Positions 18,201 through 27,150 of a stretch of 64,000 bases of DNA are shown piece by piece. This stretch comes from Desulfobacteraceae bacterium. Lineage in GTDB: Bacteria; Desulfobacterota; Desulfobacteria; Desulfobacterales; Desulfobacteraceae. Both the position numbers and the translations under genes were made by a program. A model generated the notes under the pieces. The model saw nothing but the letters and a program-made list of their open reading frames with translations, had not been told where the DNA came from and ran no database searches. The stretch covers positions 62,001 to 126,000 of the forward strand of contig JADGEQ010000003.1 of assembly GCA_016744295.1 (NCBI GenBank), in the 5' to 3' direction. Position 1 is the first letter of the stretch; each line of letters begins with the position of its first letter.

Positions 18201-19391
18201 ATGGAACATTTAAAAAAACTAACTGTACTATCCCTTGAGCAGGCGACTGTTGCTCCCTATCTTACCTATCGGCTTGCCCAGGACGGCATGAATGTCATTC
18301 GGCTTGAACATCCGATCTACGGAGACCCCAACAGATTCATCGGGAGCAATGTTTTAGATGAAAAACGGATGAATTCCTATTTTCTGTGCATCAACTCCGG
18401 TAAAAAGGCATTGACCTTGAACCTGGCAGCTCCGGAAGGACAGGACATATTCAAAAAACTGCTCAAAGAACTTGATGTGGATATTTTTGTAACCAATCAA
18501 CTGCCCAAAAATTATACCAAACTGGGTATTGCCTATGATTTGATAACAGCGGTTAAACCGGATATTATCTGGTTGGGACTGACCGGATTCGGGCCTGATT
18601 CAAATGAAGGGGCCTATGACCCCATCCTCCAGGCCAGATCCGGTCTGATGGAAATGACCGGTGAAGCAGACGGTGATCCCCAGGTTACCGGTATTCCCCT
18701 GCCGGATATGGGTACCAGTGAACACGGGTATGGCCTTTTGATGAAAGCGTTGTATAAAAGAGCCGCCACAGGAGAGGGTACCCGGATTGATTTGTCCATG
18801 TTTGAATCCACCGTTTCCTGGCTGACCGTCCCCATCACGTTATCAACTAGTTTTGGCGCAACCATGTCAAGACGCGGAAACACCCATGAATTTTTCAGCC
18901 CGGTATCTGTCTATAAAACCAGTAACGGTTTTGTTTATCTTGCCTGTGGCAATGATCGTCAATGGGAGTCCATGGTTTCCCAGGACATGTTCTTATCCCT
19001 TGCCAAAGAAGAATACAAAAAAAACAAGGGCAGAATTGATGATGTTATCAATCTGAACCGTGCCATCAATGACATCACGGTACAACATTCATCGGAAGAA
19101 TTGATTGATCTGTTTACGTCCATCACCGTACCGATTTCCAAGATCAAAAATGTAAATGAAGCGATTGAAGATCCACTGATCGCCAAAAAAATTCTGTCTT
19201 CCACTGATCCGAAAACCGGAACAAAAGTAACCCTGGCACCCCCACCGAACATGACACCGTTTCTGGAAAAAATGAATCGAAAATTAAGCTTTCCCCCCCG
19301 ATTTGGTGAACAAAACCAAGAAATTTATGGCGGTATTTTGGGCTATGATGAAGCCATTCTTGCCGACTATAAAGAAAAAGGGGTTATCTAA
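18201..19391 (+). CDS. Class III CoA transferase (CaiB/BaiF family)
   Basis: Family III CoA transferase of 396 residues. These enzymes form an aspartyl-CoA intermediate to move CoA between two acids. The catalytic residue is probably Asp169 in GIPLPDMGTSEHG; SGKKALTLNLAAPEG and GFGPDSNEGAYDPILQA are further family blocks. The ATG at 18201 is chosen because GGAG lies 6 bp upstream; an ATG at 18189 overlaps that site. It is the first gene of a 21-gene unit. In the anaerobic indoleacetate pathway a succinyl-CoA:(2-aminophenyl)succinate CoA transferase of this class is known from Aromatoleum (IaaL); the same role is proposed here. Confidence 0.88.
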   Translation: MEHLKKLTVLSLEQATVAPYLTYRLAQDGMNVIRLEHPIYGDPNRFIGSNVLDEKRMNSYFLCINSGKKALTLNLAAPEGQDIFKKLLKELDVDIFVTNQLPKNYTKLGIAYDLITAVKPDIIWLGLTGFGPDSNEGAYDPILQARSGLMEMTGEADGDPQVTGIPLPDMGTSEHGYGLLMKALYKRAATGEGTRIDLSMFESTVSWLTVPITLSTSFGATMSRRGNTHEFFSPVSVYKTSNGFVYLACGNDRQWESMVSQDMFLSLAKEEYKKNKGRIDDVINLNRAINDITVQHSSEELIDLFTSITVPISKIKNVNEAIEDPLIAKKILSSTDPKTGTKVTLAPPPNMTPFLEKMNRKLSFPPRFGEQNQEIYGGILGYDEAILADYKEKGVI

Positions 19392-19430
19392 TGCAAAAAA
19401 AACAACGTTTTAAAGGAATTTGAATCAAAA

Positions 19431-20117
19431 ATGAAGTTGAAAAACAGTTTTAGTCAAAGAAGGTCCTTGGGCCAAGATGTATTTGAGTATTTAAAAAATG
19501 CCATCATTGATCAGACCATAGAACAAGGTGAACGACTGGTTGAAAGCAAAATTTCCGATATGCTGGGTATCAGCAGAACCCCTTTGCGCGAAGCCCTGCA
19601 TAAACTTGAAAAAGAAGACTGGATTGAAAAAATCCCTTCCGGTGGATATATGGTGGTCACGCTGACAAAGGACGACATTGAACATACCTTTGGCATCAGA
19701 AGTGTACTTGAAGCGTATGCTGCGAAACTGGCCGCTGAAAACCACACGGCCAAAGATTTGATTCCGTTAGAAAATAAAATCAAAGAATATCAAATCTGTC
19801 TTGAAAAAGAAGACACGGACAAACTGCCAAAGATCAATACGGAATTCCATGATCTGCTGTACAATTTAAGCGGCAGCCCCCGGTTGGTCAAAATGATTAA
19901 CCAGCTTCGGGCTCAGATCTCACGTTTTCGGCAGATTATCCTCAAACAAGTCGAATTTGCCCATAAAAGTAATAAAGACCACATAAAAATGCTTGAGGCC
20001 ATTAAAGAAAAGGACGGCGATGCGGTGGAGCTACTTGTAAAAAATCACATCATAAAAGGGAAGGATGCGGTCTTAAGCCAACTGACAAAAGAGGAAGAAA
20101 AAAAGAAAAGTGCTTAA
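19431..20117 (+). CDS. GntR-family transcriptional regulator, FCD subfamily
   Basis: 228-residue regulator. The N-terminal winged helix-turn-helix is clear (QDVFEYLKNAIIDQTIEQG, then ISRTPLREALHKLEKEDWI), and an all-helical FCD effector domain follows, with EFHDLLYNLSGSPRL and spaced histidines (DH, NH) that often bind a metal in this class. The ligand is probably a CoA ester or acid of the pathway. GTATAC-based sites typical of this subfamily overlie both promoters of the locus, at 12621-12645 and 18134-18153. The 3' end overlaps meaB by 8 bp, so regulator and G-protein are translationally coupled. Confidence 0.9.
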   Translation: MKLKNSFSQRRSLGQDVFEYLKNAIIDQTIEQGERLVESKISDMLGISRTPLREALHKLEKEDWIEKIPSGGYMVVTLTKDDIEHTFGIRSVLEAYAAKLAAENHTAKDLIPLENKIKEYQICLEKEDTDKLPKINTEFHDLLYNLSGSPRLVKMINQLRAQISRFRQIILKQVEFAHKSNKDHIKMLEAIKEKDGDAVELLVKNHIIKGKDAVLSQLTKEEEKKKSA

Positions 20118-21060
20118 GATTGACGACATACGATCGGGAAATCAACTGGCCGGCGCACGGTTGATTCGGCTTATTGAGAATAATGAGCCCTCTGCGATTG
20201 AACTGTTGAAATTGTTGTATCCCCTCGCCGGCAATGCGTTTATGATTGGTATCACAGGCTCACCCGGCGTGGGCAAATCCACCCTGATTGATGTGTTGAT
20301 ACTTGAATTTCGCAAACTGGACAAAAAGATTGCCGTCATTGCGGTTGATCCCACAAGTCCTTTTACCGGCGGTGCCATTCTAGGGGACCGCCTGAGAATG
20401 CAGCGCCATGCAACAGACAAAAGTGTATTTATCAGATCCATGGCATCCAGGGGGCAAACCGGGGGGCTTTCACGGGCCACAAAAGATACGGCCATCGTTC
20501 TGGATGTCATGGGATTTGAAATTATCATTATAGAAACAGTGGGTGCAGGGCAGGCCCAATTTGATGTTGCCGGTCTTGCCCACAGTGTGGGCATTGTGTG
20601 TATTCCTTCGAGCGGTGATGGTATCCAGGCCGTTAAAGCCGGCATTTTAGAGACCGGAAACCTGTTTATTGTCAACAAGAGTGATCTGCCGGATGCCCAG
20701 GCTTCTTTTCATGATCTTTCTGCCATGCTGGAAATGAAACAATCGTCAAAAACCGGCTGGCAGCCGCGTGTTTTAAAAACCGTTGCCACAAATGGGACCG
20801 GCGTAAAAGAGGTGGCCCAAACATTTTTATCCCATTTGGATGCCATGAAAAAAGACGGCTCGTTTGATGCAAAACAACGAGAGTTGGAGCGATTTTATTT
20901 TCATACCCTTTTAAAAGATTTTGCCTTTGAAAAGATCAATTTATTCATTAACAAATCACCAGATATTAAACATGCGTTAACGGATATTGAACTGCAAAAA
21001 GAAGATCCAATTTCCGCAGCACAGAATGTGATCAATAAATTGTGTCGGTTTAACAATTAA
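20110..21060 (+). CDS. meaB: MeaB/ArgK-family G-protein chaperone of B12 mutases
   Basis: P-loop GTPase of 316 residues. MeaB proteins gate cobalamin loading and repair of acyl-CoA mutases. It has Walker A GSPGVGKST, the family motif VDPTSPFTGGAILGDR, the DTxG-like ETVGAGQAQFD (usually ETVGVGQSE) and the base-specificity motif NKSD. The start is a GTG overlapping the regulator gene. Its position directly before both mutase subunit genes is the standard arrangement and supports the mutase being an adenosylcobalamin enzyme. Confidence 0.93.
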   Translation: MLKIDDIRSGNQLAGARLIRLIENNEPSAIELLKLLYPLAGNAFMIGITGSPGVGKSTLIDVLILEFRKLDKKIAVIAVDPTSPFTGGAILGDRLRMQRHATDKSVFIRSMASRGQTGGLSRATKDTAIVLDVMGFEIIIIETVGAGQAQFDVAGLAHSVGIVCIPSSGDGIQAVKAGILETGNLFIVNKSDLPDAQASFHDLSAMLEMKQSSKTGWQPRVLKTVATNGTGVKEVAQTFLSHLDAMKKDGSFDAKQRELERFYFHTLLKDFAFEKINLFINKSPDIKHALTDIELQKEDPISAAQNVINKLCRFNN

Positions 21061-21093
21061 AATTGAATGGTAAAATAAAGGAAGTAAACCAAA

Positions 21094-21492
21094 ATGGAAG
21101 CAACAACTAAAATTCGGGTACTCATTGCCAAACCAGGATTGGATGGACATGACAAGGGTGCGAAAATAGTCTGTTTGGCCTTAAGAGATGCAGGATTTGA
21201 AGTCATTTATTCAGGCCTTCACCAAAGCCTTGATCAAATTATCCAGACGGCGACCCAGGAAGCCGTGGATGTGATAGGACTGAGCATCATGTCCGGTGCA
21301 CACCTGCCCATATGTGAAAAATTAATGGGAATGATGAAAGAAAACGGACTGGGTGATATTCGACTTACCGTGGGGGGGGTTATCCCGTATCAGGACATTC
21401 CGAAATTAGAAAGCATGGGAGTCGCAGCTGTTTTCCCGGGTGGGTCGTCTTTTGATAAAATCACCACCGACATGAACCGGTTGTTTGAATAA
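21094..21492 (+). CDS. B12-binding small subunit of an acyl-CoA mutase
   Basis: 132-residue cobalamin-binding domain of the methylmalonyl-CoA mutase type. It carries the base-off B12 motif in AKPGLDGHDKGA, the SGLHQSLDQI segment and the C-terminal GGVIPYQDIPKL and VFPGGSS. In this class the adenosylcobalamin domain is a separate polypeptide, as in 2-hydroxyisobutyryl-CoA and ethylmalonyl-type mutases of some anaerobes. It pairs with the catalytic subunit encoded 65 bp downstream. Confidence 0.92.
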   Translation: MEATTKIRVLIAKPGLDGHDKGAKIVCLALRDAGFEVIYSGLHQSLDQIIQTATQEAVDVIGLSIMSGAHLPICEKLMGMMKENGLGDIRLTVGGVIPYQDIPKLESMGVAAVFPGGSSFDKITTDMNRLFE

Positions 21493-21557
21493 GATTTCGG
21501 GTATTTTCTAAAATTTGACAGGTAAAACCAACACAGTCAAACCAGAGAGGTAAAACA

Positions 21558-23192
21558 ATGGGTGTTGCAAAATATATTAAAGGGGAACGGGGCGCAATTA
21601 AAGAGGTCATCTACCAGTCCGGTATTAAAGTTAAACCGGTTTATGGCCCTGAAGATCTTGAAAAAGCAGGGTTTACATATGAAAAAGATTTGGGTGCTCC
21701 GGGTGAATATCCGTTTACCAGATCCATTCACCCCCAAAGCTACCGCAGCCGGGCCTGGACCACAAGGCAATACACCGGATTCGGAACACCGGCAGAAACC
21801 AATGAACGGTTTAAGCTGATGATCAAAAACGGTCAAAACGGCCTGAATGTGGCATTTGACCTGCCCACCCAGATGGGATACGACTCCGATCATCCCCTGG
21901 CCCAGGGAGAAGTTGGCCGTGTGGGTATGGCCATTGACTCTTTAAAAGATTTTGAAATCGCTTTTGCCGGTATTCCCCTGGACAAAATTGGTTCAGGATT
22001 AACCATTAATGCTGTGGCCACCATTATGATGGCCATGTACCAGGCGGTGGCTGAAAAATTCGGATATTCCAAAGATAAAATTTCCACCACCCCCCAAAAT
22101 GACATCTTAAAAGAAATGATCGGAAGGGGCGCCTGGATTTTTCCGGTTGAACACGGGGTTCGATTGGTGGGTGACAGTATTGAGTATGCCGTAAAAGAGT
22201 TGCCCCGATCCAATCCGGTCAGTATCTGCGGATACCATATCAGAGAATCCGGTGCCACCCCTGCCCAGGAAATTGCATACGCATTTGCCATTGCAAAGGC
22301 GTATATTGATGATGTCAAGGGACGCGGGATTGATCCCTCTGATTTTGTCGGCCGTTTTTCCTTTAACCTGAATGTTTACGGTAACCTTTGGGAACAAATT
22401 GCCAAATTTCGAGCCGCTCGAAAACTATGGGCCAAGATGCTCAAAGAAGACTATGGCGTGACAGACAAGAAAAAACTGTTTTTGCGGGGGCTTTTTGGCG
22501 GTGGTGGATCCGGGTTGACCAAAGAACAGCCGGAGAACAACATCATGAGAGGCGCCTACTATGCATTGGGAGCAGCCCTTTCCGGGGCCCAGACCACAGC
22601 GCTGTGTTCCTTTGATGAAGCCTATACCATTCCGACGCCTCGATCCGCTCTTTTATCATTGCGAACCCTTGAAATGCTCATGGATGAAGTGGGCCTTCGT
22701 GACACGGTAGATCCCCTGGCAGGGTCCTACTTTATTGAAACCCTTACCCTTGAGATGGAAGAAAAGATCATTGAAGAGATGAAGGAAGTCGACAAATGGG
22801 GGGGCATGGTTAAAAGTATTTCCAATGGCTTTGTCCAGAGAAAAGTATCCCGCCAGGCCTATGAGTTTGAAAAAGGCATGCAGTCCGGTGAATACAAAAA
22901 AGTGGGGGTTGCATCCCAGGCGGATGATCCAACATCAAAAACAGATGTGGAACTTCATGAATACAATGAAGACTGGGCCATAAAATCCAAAGCCAACCTG
23001 GATGAATTGCGGCGCACAAGAAATGATAAAGATGTAAAAGACAGTCTTGCAGCCCTTGAAAAAGCGGCCAGGGGAACTGACAATGTCATGCCGCATCTGG
23101 TCAAATGCTGCCATGCCTATGCCACTGTTGGTGAAATGGCCGGTGTTTTTAGAGATGTTTTTGGTGAATGGAGCGAGCCTGGGTTTTATTAG
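21558..23192 (+). CDS. Acyl-CoA mutase large subunit, divergent substrate pocket
   Basis: Catalytic TIM-barrel subunit (544 residues) of an adenosylcobalamin-dependent acyl-CoA mutase. It has typical blocks such as PGEYPFTR, WTTRQYTGFGTPAETN, FDLPTQMGYDSDHP and GYHIRESGATPAQE. Pocket motifs depart from methylmalonyl-CoA mutases. Where those carry an (F)HTQTxGxxLT-type block, residues 312-320 read LFGGGGSGL; where they carry TQSLHTN, residues 345-351 read QTTALCS. The substrate is therefore probably not methylmalonyl-CoA. In context, interconversion of (2-aminophenyl)succinyl-CoA and (2-aminobenzyl)malonyl-CoA is proposed. The B12 domain is the separate upstream protein. Confidence 0.88.
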   Translation: MGVAKYIKGERGAIKEVIYQSGIKVKPVYGPEDLEKAGFTYEKDLGAPGEYPFTRSIHPQSYRSRAWTTRQYTGFGTPAETNERFKLMIKNGQNGLNVAFDLPTQMGYDSDHPLAQGEVGRVGMAIDSLKDFEIAFAGIPLDKIGSGLTINAVATIMMAMYQAVAEKFGYSKDKISTTPQNDILKEMIGRGAWIFPVEHGVRLVGDSIEYAVKELPRSNPVSICGYHIRESGATPAQEIAYAFAIAKAYIDDVKGRGIDPSDFVGRFSFNLNVYGNLWEQIAKFRAARKLWAKMLKEDYGVTDKKKLFLRGLFGGGGSGLTKEQPENNIMRGAYYALGAALSGAQTTALCSFDEAYTIPTPRSALLSLRTLEMLMDEVGLRDTVDPLAGSYFIETLTLEMEEKIIEEMKEVDKWGGMVKSISNGFVQRKVSRQAYEFEKGMQSGEYKKVGVASQADDPTSKTDVELHEYNEDWAIKSKANLDELRRTRNDKDVKDSLAALEKAARGTDNVMPHLVKCCHAYATVGEMAGVFRDVFGEWSEPGFY

Positions 23193-23236
23193 CCGGACCT
23201 TATCTTAAATTGTCAGGTATTAGATTGTGAGGAGAT

Positions 23237-25363
23237 ATGATTTTGGAAAAAGAAACCTATCGTCTGGGATGTGATATTGGCGGTACATTTACTGATTTTG
23301 TCCTGGTCAACAACAGCACCGGCGAATTTCACACCAATAAATGTCTGACCACACCGTCTGATCCATCGGATGCCATTGAACAGGGCATCAGGGAACTTGA
23401 TGAAATCATACCCGGATTTCTGGATAATGTTGAAGAAATCATTCACGGAACGACCCTTGTTATCAATGCGATCATAGAAAGAAAAGGAGCAAAAACCGGC
23501 CTCATCACCACCAGGGGATTCAGGGATATTTTAGAACTTGGAAGGGAAAAACGCTATGATGCCTATGATATTTTCAGCGAATACCCGGAACCCATCGTAC
23601 CCCGGTCAGACAGGGCGGAAATCGATGAACGCCTGACCTTTGACGGCAGGGTATTAAAAGATGTTGATGAACAAGAAGTGATGGGCCTTCTTGAAAAATT
23701 TAAAAAGGACAAAATAGAATCTATTGCAGTCTGCCTTATCAATTCATATGAAAACCCCGTAAATGAAAAAAAGATAAAACAGATCATCCAAGAACAGGCA
23801 CCGGAATTGTTCTTGTCCACCTCATTTGAAGTTCTTCCGGAAATCAAAGAATACGAACGAACCTGCACGACGGCTGTCAATGCCTATGTGAAACCCATCA
23901 CCTACTGGTATTTAAACAAATTGATTACCCGGCTTGGCAACATTGGATTTGATGGTAAATTTTTTATCATGCTGTCTTCAGGGGGAATCACTGCCATTGA
24001 AACAGCCAAAGATTTTCCTGTCAGAATTATCGAATCAGGCCCGACAGCTGCTGTTATTGCATCCCAGCATTATGGGAAAATGTTTTGTATCAAGGATATG
24101 TTCTGCTTTGATATGGGCGGAACAACCGCCAAATCATGCCTGATTCAGGAGGGTCATGCCGGACTTGTGTCTACATTTGAAGTAGGACGGGTTCAGCGTT
24201 TCCAAAAAGGGTCGGGTCTTCCCATCCAGGTCCCGGTGGTTGATTTAATGGAGATCGGAGCAGGCGGCGGCAGTATCGCTAAAATCAGCAGCCTGGGCCT
24301 TTTACAGGTTGGTCCTGAAAGTGCCGGTGCCGACCCCGGACCTGCCTGTTACAACCAGGGCGGAGACAGTCCAACGGTAACCGATGCCGACCTTGTTTTG
24401 GGGTATCTTGATCCTGATTTTTTCCTTGGCGGCACCATGGCCCTGGATATAGAACGATCCAAAAAAGCCATAGAAGAAAAGATTGCCAAACCATTGGGCA
24501 CAACAATGGTTGAGGCGGCTTTTGGTATCCATGATCTTATCAACGAAACAATGGCAGCAGCTGCCAAAACCCATATTGCGGAAAAAGGCGGCAATCCCAA
24601 CATCGTTACCATGTCGGCATTTGGTGGTGCAGGACCGGTTCATACTTACGGGCTGGCTAAAAAAATCGGTGCCCCTTCCATACTTGTACCCCCCCTTGCA
24701 GGCGTTGGTTCAGCCCTTGGTTTCTTTACGGCGCCTGTGGCCTTTGATCTATCCAGAAGCCACAGAAAAGTATTGGATGAAGCCGATTTTCAGGAAATTG
24801 AACTTCTTTTCCATGAACTTGAACAAGAGAGTGCCAAAATTTTAGAAGGCGCCCAGAGCGGTGATGAAATTATTTATGAAAGAACGCTTTTAATGCGCTT
24901 TGTCGGCCAGGGTGCCGAGATTGATCTGACCATTGAACCCAAAGCGTTTACCGCATTTTCAAAGCCTGAAATCAGAACCATGTTTGATCAAGAGTATAAA
25001 AGGCTTTATGGCAGAACCAGCGTTGAATCTCCGGTGGAATTTGTCACATTCAAGGTTCGCGCAAGTCTTCCTAAAAAACCCTTTTCAATTTCAAAGTTAA
25101 CCACCCAAAATCGTGATCTTCAAACCTGTATCAAGGGGCAGCGCCAGGCATTTTCCGTTATCAAAAAAGCGTATATTCCGTTTACGGTGTATGACCGGTC
25201 CAAGCTCTTTGCCGGTGCGCAATTCAATGGTCCTGCCATTATTGAGGAACGCGAATCCACAATAGTGTTAGGAGAAGATACGGCCATACGGGTGGATGAA
25301 TTCGGTTTTATCTGGATCAACATTATTCGATCAGGCGGGCCCGATCAGGCAGGAGGCAAATAA
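23237..25363 (+). CDS. hyuA: Hydantoinase/oxoprolinase family ATP-dependent lactamase, A subunit
   Basis: 708-residue HyuA/N-methylhydantoinase A protein of the ASKHA ATPase fold. The N terminus has the phosphate loop DIGGTFTDFVLV, the middle has FDMGGTTAKSCLI and GPESAGADPGPACYNQGG, and late blocks include SAFGGAGPVH. With subunit B these enzymes use ATP to open a cyclic amide. In the indoleacetate route the target would be the lactam of 2-oxoindole-3-acetate, giving (2-aminophenyl)succinate; acetophenone-carboxylase-like activity is a less likely alternative because no extra subunits are present. Its stop codon overlaps the start of the B subunit gene. Confidence 0.88.
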   Translation: MILEKETYRLGCDIGGTFTDFVLVNNSTGEFHTNKCLTTPSDPSDAIEQGIRELDEIIPGFLDNVEEIIHGTTLVINAIIERKGAKTGLITTRGFRDILELGREKRYDAYDIFSEYPEPIVPRSDRAEIDERLTFDGRVLKDVDEQEVMGLLEKFKKDKIESIAVCLINSYENPVNEKKIKQIIQEQAPELFLSTSFEVLPEIKEYERTCTTAVNAYVKPITYWYLNKLITRLGNIGFDGKFFIMLSSGGITAIETAKDFPVRIIESGPTAAVIASQHYGKMFCIKDMFCFDMGGTTAKSCLIQEGHAGLVSTFEVGRVQRFQKGSGLPIQVPVVDLMEIGAGGGSIAKISSLGLLQVGPESAGADPGPACYNQGGDSPTVTDADLVLGYLDPDFFLGGTMALDIERSKKAIEEKIAKPLGTTMVEAAFGIHDLINETMAAAAKTHIAEKGGNPNIVTMSAFGGAGPVHTYGLAKKIGAPSILVPPLAGVGSALGFFTAPVAFDLSRSHRKVLDEADFQEIELLFHELEQESAKILEGAQSGDEIIYERTLLMRFVGQGAEIDLTIEPKAFTAFSKPEIRTMFDQEYKRLYGRTSVESPVEFVTFKVRASLPKKPFSISKLTTQNRDLQTCIKGQRQAFSVIKKAYIPFTVYDRSKLFAGAQFNGPAIIEERESTIVLGEDTAIRVDEFGFIWINIIRSGGPDQAGGK

Positions 25364-27084
25364 TGACCAACCCAAAAAGCAAATTTGACCCGATTACCTT
25401 AGAAATTTTGTGGAAACGGCTTATTTCCATTGTTGACGAATCCGATGCGTCGGTTATCCGCACCGCCTTTTCATCTCTTTTACGGGATGCCCACGATTAT
25501 ACCTGTATGTTCACAGACAGCCGTGGGCAGGAACTGGTACAAGGCACCCTATGTACACCGGGCATGGCAGGTGCCATGGCCCTGGGCATGAAAAAAATTG
25601 TCAATTCCATTCCCCGTGAAGATTACAATGAAGGCGATGTCTTTATTATCAATGATCCCTGGCTGTTAGCCGGGCATTTAAACGATGTTTGCGTATGGAG
25701 TCCCATATTTTTCAAGGGCAAACCCGTTGCATTTACCGCCTGCATATTTCATCATACGGATATTGGCGGAAGAACGGCTTCCGATAACCGTGACGTCTAT
25801 GCCGAAGGCCTTTATATCCCCTTAACAAAACTTTACGATGCCGGCAAGCTCAACAAATCCCTGGTGAATATGATTCGCTGGAACGTAAGAACAGCCACTG
25901 AGTTTGACGGCGATATCCGTTCCCAGGTTGCTGCCAATCACATTTGTTCTCAAAAAATCATAGAAATGATGGAAGATGAAGGGCTTGATACCCTTGATGA
26001 CCTTGCCGACGACATTATCAACAGAACTGAAAAAAGCATGCGGTCCGCCATTGAAAAAATTACGGATGGGACCTATGCGCACACCGGCATTATTGAAGGT
26101 GCAGGAGACAAGCCGGATATCCCCATCAAACTGACCGTTCGAGTGGATGGTTCCAAAATTCATGTTGATTTTGACGGTACCTCCAAACAGGTCATCTGGG
26201 GGGTAAATGTGGTTTATAATTTTACCTACGCCTATGTGTTCATGGCCATAAAATCCGCTTTTGACCCGGGTATACCCATAAATGAGGGCGCCATCCGCCC
26301 CATAACCATGTCGGCTCCCCAGGGTACAATTGTCAATTGTACATTCCCGGCCGCTGTGGCAGCAAGAATGGTAGTGGGCCATTTTATGACGGAAATGGTG
26401 TTTAAGGCGCTGGCCGCTGCCGCACCGGATAATATTATTGCAGGTTCCGGCGGAACCCCGGCCCAGACCAACATTTTTCACGGCTCTTTTGCAAATGGTA
26501 AGGCATGGCATACCATGATTATCCGGGGTGGCGGAATGGGAGCGTCTTCACGATTTGATGGTCACCACTGTGCTATTTTCCCGGCCAACGGTGCCAATAC
26601 ACCCGTTGAAATTCTTGAAAGTGATACCTCCATGATTGTTGAATCAAGGGGGTTGATCGAAGACTCAGGCGGCCCGGGCAAACAGCGTGGCGGTATCGGC
26701 AGGCAAATGATTATCCGCTCGCCGGATGAGGGTGAAAACTCACCGGGAACAACCTCCATTGCCGTCCAGGCCGGACGCTATATTTATCCGCCGGAAGGTA
26801 TCTTTGACGGGAAAGACGGATCCTTGGCAAAATATTTGAAAAATGGAGAAAATGCCGATCCCAGCACCCTTACTTTTTGCGACCCCGGAGATCGGATAAC
26901 CTTTGTCAGTGCCGGCGGCGGTGGATATGGCAATCCCTTTGAACGCGACCCGAAAGCGGTTGAACGGGATGTCCAATACGGGTATGTCAGTATTGAAAGT
27001 GCCAAAAAAGAGTATGGTGTTGTTATTGTTCCTGAATCTCTCACACTGGATATGGAGGCGACACAACAATTGCGAATTAAATAA
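25363..27084 (+). CDS. hyuB: Hydantoinase/oxoprolinase family ATP-dependent lactamase, B subunit
   Basis: 573-residue HyuB-type protein. Family blocks include the opening FDPITLEILWKRL, the metal-binding region NDPWLLAGHLNDVCVWSPIF and FHHTDIGG, and the glycine-rich end RGGIGRQM and GDRITFVSAGGGGYGNP. It provides the hydrolytic part of the ATP-dependent ring-opening complex with the A subunit. Translation is coupled to hyuA through a TAATG overlap. Confidence 0.9.
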   Translation: MTNPKSKFDPITLEILWKRLISIVDESDASVIRTAFSSLLRDAHDYTCMFTDSRGQELVQGTLCTPGMAGAMALGMKKIVNSIPREDYNEGDVFIINDPWLLAGHLNDVCVWSPIFFKGKPVAFTACIFHHTDIGGRTASDNRDVYAEGLYIPLTKLYDAGKLNKSLVNMIRWNVRTATEFDGDIRSQVAANHICSQKIIEMMEDEGLDTLDDLADDIINRTEKSMRSAIEKITDGTYAHTGIIEGAGDKPDIPIKLTVRVDGSKIHVDFDGTSKQVIWGVNVVYNFTYAYVFMAIKSAFDPGIPINEGAIRPITMSAPQGTIVNCTFPAAVAARMVVGHFMTEMVFKALAAAAPDNIIAGSGGTPAQTNIFHGSFANGKAWHTMIIRGGGMGASSRFDGHHCAIFPANGANTPVEILESDTSMIVESRGLIEDSGGPGKQRGGIGRQMIIRSPDEGENSPGTTSIAVQAGRYIYPPEGIFDGKDGSLAKYLKNGENADPSTLTFCDPGDRITFVSAGGGGYGNPFERDPKAVERDVQYGYVSIESAKKEYGVVIVPESLTLDMEATQQLRIK

Positions 27085-27150
27085 AACAGGGGATGCCGGG
27101 TAAACCCACCCAAAATGCCATGAATAAAGATATTTAAGGGAGCAAAAAAA

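Noticed and set aside
22260..22340. Loss of the carboxylate-binding arginine seen in human and Propionibacterium methylmalonyl-CoA mutase
   Set aside because: Separate-subunit mutases, as I recall them, also have an acidic residue here, so it does not discriminate substrates.
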